Translations under genes and position numbers: made by a program | The notes under the pieces: model-generated | What the model was told of the DNA's origin: nothing | Databases searched by the model: none | What the model saw: only the letters and a program-made list of their open reading frames with translations | Shown here: positions 22,092 to 27,865 of the stretch, piece by piece | Layout: each line of letters begins with the position of its first letter | Position numbering within the stretch: the first letter of the stretch is position 1 | Origin: AC-50 sp035640455 | Lineage (GTDB): Bacteria > Actinomycetota > Thermoleophilia > Gaiellales > Gaiellaceae | DNA: 27,865 bases | Direction of reading: 5' to 3' | Assembly: GCA_035640455.1 (NCBI GenBank) | Contig: DASQWB010000091.1 | Span: 1-27,865, forward strand

Positions 22092-22745
22092 TCAAATCCG
22101 GTACCCGGCCTGTGGGATCGTCTCGATCAGCGGCGGTTCCCCGAGCTTGCGGCGCAGCCGGCTGATGGTCACCTTGACCGCCGTCGTGTATGGATCGGCC
22201 TCCTCGTCCCAGACACGGAAGAGGAGCTCCTCGGTGGAGACGATCCGTCCCTGGGCGGCGAGGAGCAGCTCGAGCACGCCGAACTCCTTCGGTCTGAGGT
22301 CGAGCGGGCGGCCGCCGCGGACGGCTCGGCGCGTGCCGGTGTCGAGCTCGAGGTCGCCGTGGACGAGACGGGGCGGAATCGCCGGCTGTGCCCGCCGAAA
22401 CAGCGCCTGGACGCGTGCCCGGAGCTCGGCGAAGGCGAACGGCTTCGGCAGGTAGTCGTCGGCTCCGATGCCGAGCCCGTCCACCCGGTCCTCGATCGTG
22501 CTCGCCGCCGTCAGCATCAACACACGGCTTCGGGAGCCTCGGTCGACGAGCGTCGTGCACACCTCGTCGCCGTGGAGTCCCGGTAGATCGCGGTCGAGCA
22601 CGATCACGTCGTAGCTTGTCACGAGCGCCTTCTCCAACCCCTGTGTGCCGTCGAGGGCGACGTCGACCGCCATCCGGGCTCGGCGCAGCCCGGTCGCGAC
22701 CGCCTCGGCCAGCTCCGCGTCGTCTTCGACCACCAACACTCGCAA
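22092..22745 (-). CDS. OmpR/PhoB-family response regulator
   Basis: 217 residues from TTG 22745 (MRVLVVEDDAE). The receiver domain has D8-D9, the phosphorylated Asp D51 (VIVLDRDLPG), a Thr in MLTAAS and Lys in LPKPFAF. The winged-helix effector follows (LDLRPKEFGVLELLLAAQGR, then TTAVKVTISRLRRKL). GTG 22778 would give 11 more residues but has no ribosome-binding site; TTG has GGAG four to five bases before. It forms an operon with the sensor kinase and is transcribed away from the lipoprotein/efflux operon, which it probably controls. Confidence 0.92.
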   Translation of the reverse strand: MRVLVVEDDAELAEAVATGLRRARMAVDVALDGTQGLEKALVTSYDVIVLDRDLPGLHGDEVCTTLVDRGSRSRVLMLTAASTIEDRVDGLGIGADDYLPKPFAFAELRARVQALFRRAQPAIPPRLVHGDLELDTGTRRAVRGGRPLDLRPKEFGVLELLLAAQGRIVSTEELLFRVWDEEADPYTTAVKVTISRLRRKLGEPPLIETIPQAGYRI

Positions 22746-22812
22746 CTCGCTCCGATCCTGCCTTCTCAGGGGTTGCACGACGGTTACACGAGAGCCACTA
22801 AAGCCGCCGGGC

Positions 22813-22869
22813 CTAAGGGTTCTCTAAGAAGCGCTGCTTCCGGCGAACGCTGCAACCGGCGTGCAACCG
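22813..22869 (+). promoter_or_regulatory. candidate response-regulator sites in divergent promoter region
   Basis: Two direct repeats spaced 11 bp, one helical turn: CTAAG at 22813 and 22824 (CTAAGGGTTCTCTAAG), and TGCAACCG at 22851 and 22862. Tandem half-sites about 10-11 bp apart are the usual binding form of OmpR-family dimers. A reversed GGTTGCAC occurs at 22771. Between the two operons this fits control of one or both. Confidence 0.4.
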
Positions 22870-22926
22870 CCCGTCTTCTACAACCGGCTCGAGACCCAAG
22901 ACCGATCAAACCCGGAAGGAGACGAG

Positions 22927-23529
22927 ATGAGTGTCAAACCACGCGCGCGAACCGGCCTAACGCTGGCGGCCGTCGGCGTCGCGGCGCTCAGCCTGCTCGC
23001 GTCGGCCTGCGGCGGATCGGCCGGGCCGGGCGTCGCGCAGGCCCCGAACAGCAGCTCGAGCAGCTCGGGCTCGACAAACGGCTCGGGCAAGGGGGGCGAC
23101 CCCGCGGCCTACTCGGCCTGCATGCGCAGCCACGGCGTCCCCAACTTCCCCGATCCGGACAGCCAGGGACGCTTGAAGATCGTCTCGGGGATGCGGAACG
23201 GCCACAAGATCGGGGTCGACGTCAACGCGCCCCAGTTCAAGAAGGCGCAGCAGGCGTGCCGGCACCTCCAACCAAACGGCGGCAGGCCGAGCCCGCAGGA
23301 GCAGGCGAACGAGCGAGAGCAGATGCTGAAGTTCTCGAGCTGCATGCGCTCGCACGGGGTGCCGAAGTTCCCGGACCCGACGTTCGCGCCCAACGGCGGC
23401 ATCCAGATGACGATCGGGAAGAACTCCGGCGTCGATCCCAGCTCACCGCAGTTCCGGGCCGCCCAAAAGGCGTGCCGCAAGCTCGTGCCCAATAGTCCCC
23501 TCATGATCGGGCCCGGTGATGGGCAATGA
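22927..23529 (+). CDS. lipoprotein with duplicated CMRSHGVP repeat
   Basis: 200 residues; ATG 22927 follows GGAAGGAG. A lipoprotein signal peptide ends in LLASAC28, the Cys being the lipid anchor, followed by a Ser/Gly linker. Two copies of a roughly 45-residue unit come next, at about 62-111 and 136-183: each begins CMRSHGVPxFPDP, has an Asn/Gly-rich middle, and ends SPQF/APQF-KKAQ-ACR. Each unit has two cysteines (C65/C111 and C139/C183) that could form a disulfide. I know the repeat as a recurrent actinobacterial lipoprotein found beside MacAB-type efflux genes, with unknown function. Its stop overlaps the next start. Confidence 0.85.
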   Translation: MSVKPRARTGLTLAAVGVAALSLLASACGGSAGPGVAQAPNSSSSSSGSTNGSGKGGDPAAYSACMRSHGVPNFPDPDSQGRLKIVSGMRNGHKIGVDVNAPQFKKAQQACRHLQPNGGRPSPQEQANEREQMLKFSSCMRSHGVPKFPDPTFAPNGGIQMTIGKNSGVDPSSPQFRAAQKACRKLVPNSPLMIGPGDGQ

Positions 23530-24674
23530 GGGACGCGCCGACGGTCGCGACTCCCGCTACGGCCGCGCCTGCGTACCCGCGCCGGTGGCGGTTGCGGTGG
23601 CCGCGCAGGTGGCTGCTCGCGGCGATCGCCCTGCTGCTCGTAACGGCGGCAGCAGTAGCTGTAGCGGTCATCGACCCGTTCGCAGGGGGATCCGGCGGCG
23701 GTGTCTCCGACAATGGGTCGGCGACCTCGCTGGCGACGGTGGAGCGGCGGTCGCTCTCTTCGCAGACGCAGGTCGACGGAACGCTCGGCTACGCCGGCGA
23801 CTACAGCGTGGTGAATCAACGCTCCGGCACGATCACCTGGCTGCCGGCGGTCGGCCGCGTCGTCAAGCAAGGCCAGGCCCTGTTCAAGGTGGACGGCTCG
23901 CCCGTCGTCCTGCTCTACGGATCGATGCCCGTCTACCGGGATCTCCGGCAGGGCGAGAGCGGCGCCGACGTCCGGCAGCTCAACGCCGCCCTGGCCGAGC
24001 TCGGCTACGACGGCGCGGCCGCGCTCGACCCGACGTCCGACGAGTTCGGCTGGCGGACGCGGCTCGCGGTCGAGAAGCTGCAGGACGACCTCGGCGTCAA
24101 CGAAACGGGCTTCCTGGCGCGAGGGACGGTCGTCTTTCTGCCCACGGCGATTCGGGTCACGGCCGTCTCGGCCACCCTCGGCGCGCCCGCCGGCCCCGGA
24201 GCGATCCTCAAGGCGAGCTCGACGCGACACGAGGTCGCGGTGCAGCTCGACGCTGCGGAGCAGACCGAGGTCAAGGTCGGCGACCCAGTCACGATCACCT
24301 TGCCGAGCGGCCGGGCGACGCCCGGGCGCGTGTCATCTGTCGGCTCGGTTGCCTCAAGCGCGTCGGAGGACTCCGGCACGCCGACCATCGAGGTCAAGGT
24401 CCGGCTCCTGCATCAGGCGGCGGGCGGGCGGCTCGACCAGGCACCGGTCGGGGTGCTGATCAGCACCGGCAGCGTCAAGCACGCGCTGGTCGTGCCGGTG
24501 AACGCGCTGCTGGCGCTGGCCGGCGGCGGCTACGCGGTCGAAGTGGTAAATGCGGCAGGCGTCCGCCGCCTCGTTCCGGTCAGTCTCGGCCTGTTCGATG
24601 ACGAGGAGGGGCTCGTGCAGGTGAGCGGCTCCGGCCTGCGTGCGGGCCAGCGCGTCGTGGTGCCGGCGTCATGA
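23526..24674 (+). CDS. membrane-fusion adaptor with peptidoglycan-binding-like domain
   Basis: 382 residues. One membrane anchor near 29-49 (WLLAAIALLLVTAAAVAVAV), then a HlyD-like strand set (VERRSLSSQTQVDGTLGYAG, GTITWLPAVGRVVKQGQALF) and a VPVNALLAL barrel portion at the end. Between the two lies a peptidoglycan-binding-1-like insertion, LRQGESGADVRQLNAALAEL then TRLAVEKLQDDLGV. This architecture is common in Gram-positive MacA-like adaptors, where the inserted domain is thought to dock on the wall. Start overlaps the lipoprotein stop by 4 bp (ATGA); the ABC ATPase start overlaps its own stop. Confidence 0.85.
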   Translation: MRDAPTVATPATAAPAYPRRWRLRWPRRWLLAAIALLLVTAAAVAVAVIDPFAGGSGGGVSDNGSATSLATVERRSLSSQTQVDGTLGYAGDYSVVNQRSGTITWLPAVGRVVKQGQALFKVDGSPVVLLYGSMPVYRDLRQGESGADVRQLNAALAELGYDGAAALDPTSDEFGWRTRLAVEKLQDDLGVNETGFLARGTVVFLPTAIRVTAVSATLGAPAGPGAILKASSTRHEVAVQLDAAEQTEVKVGDPVTITLPSGRATPGRVSSVGSVASSASEDSGTPTIEVKVRLLHQAAGGRLDQAPVGVLISTGSVKHALVVPVNALLALAGGGYAVEVVNAAGVRRLVPVSLGLFDDEEGLVQVSGSGLRAGQRVVVPAS

Positions 24675-25369
24675 GCGGCCCGGTGCTGGAGCTGGAGGAC
24701 GTGACGAAGAGCTACGGGTCGCAGCCACCGGTGCCGGCGCTGCGCGGCGTGAGTTTCCGCGTCCACGCGGGTGAGCTCGTCGCGATCGTCGGACCTTCCG
24801 GGTCGGGGAAATCGACGCTGCTGCACCTGATGGGCACGCTCGAGCGTCCCAGCGGCGGACGCGTGGCGCTCACCGGGCTCGATGTCGCGCGGATGAGCGA
24901 CCGGGAGCTGGCGGCGGTGCGGGCGACCAGTATCGGCTTCGTCTTCCAGTTGTTCTTCCTGGCCGAGCACGCGACGCTGCTCGAGAACGTCGCCGACGGG
25001 CTCTTTTACGCGCGCGTCCCGGCCCGGGAGCGGTTCGAGCGGGCGGCGGAGGCGCTCGCCCGCGTCGGGCTCGGCGACCGGCTCGATGCCAGGCCGACCC
25101 AACTCTCGGGCGGTGAGCAGCAGCGCGTCGCGATCGCTCGGGCGCTGGTCGGCCGGCCGGCGATCGTGCTCGCGGACGAGCCGACCGGCAACCTGGACAG
25201 CGCCACCGGTCGGGCGATCATGGCGCTGATCCACGAGCTGCACGCGCAGGGCGCGACGATCGTCGTGATCACGCACGACCACAACATCGCCGCGCGCCTT
25301 CCCCGCCGGATCGCGCTGCTCGACGGCAGGATCGTCTCGGACAACGGGCACCAGAAGGGGTGCCGATGA
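24671..25369 (+). CDS. ABC transporter ATP-binding protein (MacB-type)
   Basis: 232 residues. Walker A GPSGSGKST (41-49), Q-loop Q93, signature LSGGEQQR (145-152), Walker B AIVLADEP (164-171), then the switch His in VITHDHN. The sequence type is that of MacB/LolD/FtsE-like transporters, which use ATP to drive an FtsX-like permease rather than a classic channel. It overlaps both neighbours by 4 bp, so its dose is fixed relative to adaptor and permease. Confidence 0.94.
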   Translation: MSGPVLELEDVTKSYGSQPPVPALRGVSFRVHAGELVAIVGPSGSGKSTLLHLMGTLERPSGGRVALTGLDVARMSDRELAAVRATSIGFVFQLFFLAEHATLLENVADGLFYARVPARERFERAAEALARVGLGDRLDARPTQLSGGEQQRVAIARALVGRPAIVLADEPTGNLDSATGRAIMALIHELHAQGATIVVITHDHNIAARLPRRIALLDGRIVSDNGHQKGCR

Positions 25370-26559
25370 GCGCGGGGCTACCGAGGCTGCGGGTGTCCGA
25401 CCTCGCCCGGGCCGCAAGCGTCGGCCTGCGCACGCGCCGGATGCGGGCGGCGCTGTCGGCGCTGGGGATCGCGATCGGCGTGGCCGCGATCGTCGCCGTG
25501 CTCGGCCTCTCCTCCTCCTCGCAGGCGGGACTCCTCGCCGAGATCGACCGGCTCGGCACCAATCTGCTCACGGTCACCAACGGTCAGACGCTGCTCGGAG
25601 CGGAGGCCAAGCTGCCGCTGGCCGCGCCCGAGATGATCGCCCGCATCGGACCGGTCACCCGGGTGGAGGCAACCGGCTCCACAGATGCGAACGTCTACCG
25701 GAGCCCGCTGATCCCCGCGATCAACACGAACGGGCTCAGCGTGCAGGCCGCGAGCCTCGGGCTGCCGGCCACAGTCGGCACCAGGGTCGCGCGCGGCCGC
25801 TACCTGAACCGCGCCACCGCGCGGCTGCCGGTCGCGGTGCTCGGGTCGGCCGCGGCGCAGCGGCTCGGGATCGACCGGCTCTATCCCCGCGAGCGGATCT
25901 GGGTCGGCGGCCGGTGGTTCTACCTCGCCGGCATCCTCTCCCCCGCGGCGCTCGCGCCCGAGATCGACAACTCGGTCCTCGTCGGCTTCCCCGCCGCCAA
26001 GCGCTACCTCGGCTTCGACGGCCACCCGAGCACGATCTACGTCCGCTCCCGGACGAGCCAGGTTGCCGCCGTGCAATCCGTGCTCGCCGCCACTGCCAAC
26101 CCCGAGGCACCGAACGAGGTCCAGGTCAGCCAACCCTCCGCCGCGCTCACCGCCCGCGCCAAAGCGCAGAGCGCGCTCAACAGCCTCTTCCTCGGACTCG
26201 GCGCGATCTCGCTACTCGTCGGCGCGGTCGGCGTCGGGAACATCATGCTGATCGGCGTACTCGAGCGCCGCTCCGAGATCGGCCTGCGCCGCGCGCTCGG
26301 CGCGACCAAAGGCCACATCCGCACGCAGTTCCTCTCCGAGGCCATCTTGCTCTCCCTGCTCGGCGGCGCGGCCGGCGTTACCGCCGGTGTGCTCGCCACC
26401 GCAATCTACGCCTCCACCAAGCACTGGACGCTCATGATCCCCGCCCTCGCCTGGGCGGGCGGCCTCGGCGCCGCCCTCGCCATCGGCGCCCTCGCCGGCC
26501 TCCTCCCCGCCGTGCGCGCCGCCCGCCTCTCGCCAACGGAAGCGCTCAGGACGGTCTGA
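25366..26559 (+). CDS. MacB-like FtsX-family permease
   Basis: 397 residues. One membrane helix near 33-50 (LSALGIAIGVAAIVAVLGL), a large extracytoplasmic domain with the MacB periplasmic-core pattern (LGTNLLTVTNGQ, NxxYxS, then VGTRVARGRYL), and three C-terminal helices in the FtsX domain with LFLGLGAISLLVGAVGVGNI and ERRSEIGLRRALGATKGHI (coupling loop to the ATPase) and PAVRAARLSPTEALR. MacB exports macrolides, peptides or lipoproteins mechanically; which one applies cannot be told. The final gene of the tightly coupled trio. Confidence 0.93.
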   Translation: MSAGLPRLRVSDLARAASVGLRTRRMRAALSALGIAIGVAAIVAVLGLSSSSQAGLLAEIDRLGTNLLTVTNGQTLLGAEAKLPLAAPEMIARIGPVTRVEATGSTDANVYRSPLIPAINTNGLSVQAASLGLPATVGTRVARGRYLNRATARLPVAVLGSAAAQRLGIDRLYPRERIWVGGRWFYLAGILSPAALAPEIDNSVLVGFPAAKRYLGFDGHPSTIYVRSRTSQVAAVQSVLAATANPEAPNEVQVSQPSAALTARAKAQSALNSLFLGLGAISLLVGAVGVGNIMLIGVLERRSEIGLRRALGATKGHIRTQFLSEAILLSLLGGAAGVTAGVLATAIYASTKHWTLMIPALAWAGGLGAALAIGALAGLLPAVRAARLSPTEALRTV

Positions 26560-26560
26560 G

Positions 26561-26752
26561 TTGGACCAGCACTTCCGTGAGCTCGACGACATCGTCCTGC
26601 AGCTGAAGGGACTCGTGCTGGTGCGCAGGCTCCGAGAACGAGCCGGCGCCGAGACGGGCGAACTCGACATGTACGACGCCGAGATCGAGCGCGCTCGCGA
26701 CCGACTCGCAGACCTCGTGAAGTACGGCGAAGCGCGTCACATTGCCGGATAG
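26561..26752 (+). CDS. small helical protein behind the permease
   Basis: 63 residues from TTG 26561, one base after the permease stop. Almost entirely helical and charged: DDIVLQLKGLVLVRRLRERA followed by DMYDAEIERARDRLADLVKY, which could form a helical hairpin or coiled coil. Not recognised as a family. Position suggests translation by coupling with the permease, as an accessory of the efflux system, but the TTG start has no independent ribosome-binding site. Confidence 0.5.
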   Translation: MDQHFRELDDIVLQLKGLVLVRRLRERAGAETGELDMYDAEIERARDRLADLVKYGEARHIAG

Positions 26753-26834
26753 AAACGAGCGCTATGTCGGTAGCACTCGACGACCTGCTCGGTATCCGTC
26801 GCGCGGGTCAGACGCCCACTGCTCGTTCCCTTGA

Positions 26835-27005
26835 GGAGCACGCCGCGAGCCGCCGGTCGAGAGTTTTGCAGAGCTCGACCAGCGCTTGCAGGAGGTGCTG
26901 CTTCGCGCCGACGACTCCGCCGTCGAGACGCTGTTCTTCCACATCGGCTCGCGGCAGAGCGGGTTCGTGATTCGGCTGAGGCTTCACGACTTGACGTCGA
27001 TCTGA
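26835..27005 (+). pseudogene. C-terminal remnant, forward strand
   Basis: An open frame following a TGA at 26832 with no ATG/GTG start and ending in TGA 27003-27005. The product pattern PPVESFAELDQRLQEVLLRA then ETLFFHIGSRQSGFVIRLRL looks like protein, with a helix and two strands, but I do not recognise it. It overlaps the MoaF-like remnant tail to tail by 22 bp. Confidence 0.35.
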
Positions 27006-27165
27006 CCGGTCAGTCGCAGGAATCCTCCAGTCGCCGGGGTTATCGCCGTGTACGCCGTACCGGAAGCGAAGTCGAGCACGTGCAAATCGTGCTGCCGATT
27101 CGCTCCTGCCAGGAGAGAACCACGAGTCGATCACGAACGGCGACCGCTTCGTACTCGACGCCCGC
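26984..27165 (-). pseudogene. MoaF-like C-terminal remnant with a frameshift
   Basis: Read on the reverse strand, the first part is GVEYEAVAVRDRLVVLSWQE and the second, in a shifted frame from about 27085, is HDLHVLDFASGTAYTAIT then GGFLRLTGQIDVKS and stop. Joined they match the closing strands of the MoaF/lipocalin-like C-terminal domain as I know it (WQE...HVEDF...YTNIT...FLRLxG). No start or N-terminal part is visible, so it is a decayed piece. Confidence 0.5.
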
Positions 27166-27168
27166 CGC

Positions 27169-27369
27169 TTACGCGGCTGCCTTCTGCACCTGGAAGCTCG
27201 TCACCGCTTGTCCGGCCACGCGAGCCATAGCTCGGTAGCCGGCCGCGCTGTCGAACCTCGCGACTGGTTCGACGAACCCGAAGTCGTCTGCGAGAGGAAC
27301 GTCGGTGAAGTCGCCGTGCTTGTTCTGCCATGCGTCGTAGTAGAGCGCGGCGGTGTCGAGTGGTGTCAT
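27169..27369 (-). pseudogene. truncated SnoaL/NTF2-like gene (5-prime part only)
   Basis: Starts at ATG 27369 after a good GGAGG site. 66 residues, MTPLDTAALYYDAWQNKHGD then FVEPVARFDSAAGYRAMARV, form the opening helices and first strands of an NTF2-like domain; full proteins are about 120-140 residues. The frame stops in QKAAA just where the MoaF-like remnant begins, so two partial genes are joined by a deletion near 27168. The truncated product may still be made but is unlikely to fold as usual. Confidence 0.6.
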
Positions 27370-27494
27370 CGATCCTCCGTTTCGGTCGGGTTGTCGTTGC
27401 ATGTGCTCAGACACCGTTCGCTGGCGGAACTGACCTCCGACCGCGTACTGCCGGCGTGCTCGGCATCTGCGGCAGCTAATACGGGCAATGCTTT

Positions 27495-27525
27495 GGTGGG
27501 CTTCGCCGGTCTTGCGAAGCCCACC
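27495..27525. terminator. strong hairpin, possible terminator of the MFS gene
   Basis: GGTGGGCTTCGC (27495-27506), 7-nt loop, GCGAAGCCCACC (27514-27525): a perfect 12-bp stem. It lies 22 bp after the reverse-strand MFS stop. No run of T follows on either strand, so it may act as a pause or mRNA-stabilising hairpin. Confidence 0.55.
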
Positions 27526-27547
27526 GAGGCTCGTTCTAAAGTCGTCT

Positions 27548-27865
27548 CTAGGCCGTTTCCGTCGCGGGCACGGCCTCGAGCGCGGGGCCGGCGGCCGGCT
27601 CGCCGCGCGTGTTGGTGGCGCGGAGCGCGATCGCTGCGGCGGCGATCAGGAAGATGCTGCAGGCGGCGAGCGCGCGGTGGAAGCCGGAGGTGAGGGCATC
27701 CGGCTGGGTGGCGCCGGCGGCGAGCAGATGGTGGGTGCGGGAGGTGGCGATCACGGAGAAGATCGCGAGCCCGAAGGCACCGCCGACCCACGTCGAGGTG
27801 TTGATCAGGGCGGCCGCGAGCCCTGCCTTGTCCGGTGGGACGCCCGCGTTGGCGGCGGTGTTGAC
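27548..27865 (-). CDS. MFS transporter (DHA2/EmrB-QacA type), C-terminal part
   Basis: Runs out of the window at its 5-prime side; about 105 C-terminal residues are visible, from VNTAANAGVPPDKAGLAAAL through LINTSTWVGGAFGLAIFSVI to a TAG stop at 27548. The pattern VPPxxAGLAAALxNTS is the conserved loop before the penultimate helices of 14-helix drug/H+ antiporters, and the later HRALAACSIFLIAAAAIAL is the last helix. Drug or toxic-compound export in the cytoplasmic membrane is the family role; the substrate is not knowable from this end. Confidence 0.88.
   Translation of the reverse strand, partial: VNTAANAGVPPDKAGLAAALINTSTWVGGAFGLAIFSVIATSRTHHLLAAGATQPDALTSGFHRALAACSIFLIAAAAIALRATNTRGEPAAGPALEAVPATETA

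Noticed and set aside
20750..22165. Forward open frame of 471 codons
   Set aside because: Shadow of the histidine kinase gene.

Overview
The window is a high-GC bacterial segment with the look of an Actinomycetota genome, possibly a Thermoleophilia-type lineage. That placement is inferred from codon use, frequent GTG starts, an ECF41-type sigma factor and an arsenate reductase of the actinobacterial kind. No rRNA, tRNA or CRISPR array was recognised. The genes are mostly short, unrelated single units mixed with broken genes, direct repeats and one insertion sequence, which suggests an accessory region that has gained and lost material repeatedly.

Layout. 1-4140: a frameshifted methyltransferase, an intact methyltransferase, a reverse-strand metallo-beta-lactamase-fold hydrolase, a GNAT-like protein and a glyoxalase-fold protein, with four copies of a short repeat between them. 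4575-6502: a DUF885-type metallopeptidase-like protein running into a gene remnant, then an NTF2-like protein. 6680-10347: a large ATPase/LuxR regulator followed by a cupin and an 83-residue protein; the last two share a CxCPH motif. 10739-11758 (reverse): a secreted TolB-type propeller protein and a possible small ORF.

12101-16543: an arsenic island between two direct repeats of about 0.2 kb, with a third, shorter copy at 213-345. One arm encodes a 48-residue four-cysteine protein, ArsR and ArsM, linked by overlapping start and stop codons. The other has a divergent ArsR, then ArsC, an aquaporin and a metallophosphoesterase. Both arms carry the same type of palindromic operator (5-bp arms, 6-bp centre). 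No ArsB, Acr3 or ArsA is present, so the implied routes are methylation to volatile arsenic, and arsenate reduction with arsenite leaving through the channel.

16611-18566: an ECF41/SigJ-like sigma factor divergent from an epimerase, with two mirror-image promoter candidates between them. 18748-19395: a TehB-like methyltransferase. 19450-20645: an insertion sequence whose transposase has an in-frame amber codon. 20699-26752: a reverse-strand two-component system facing a lipoprotein, membrane-fusion adaptor, ABC ATPase and permease (MacAB-like) operon, with a small conserved-looking ORF behind it. 26835-27369: three broken gene pieces. 27548 to the right edge: the C-terminal end of an MFS drug transporter.
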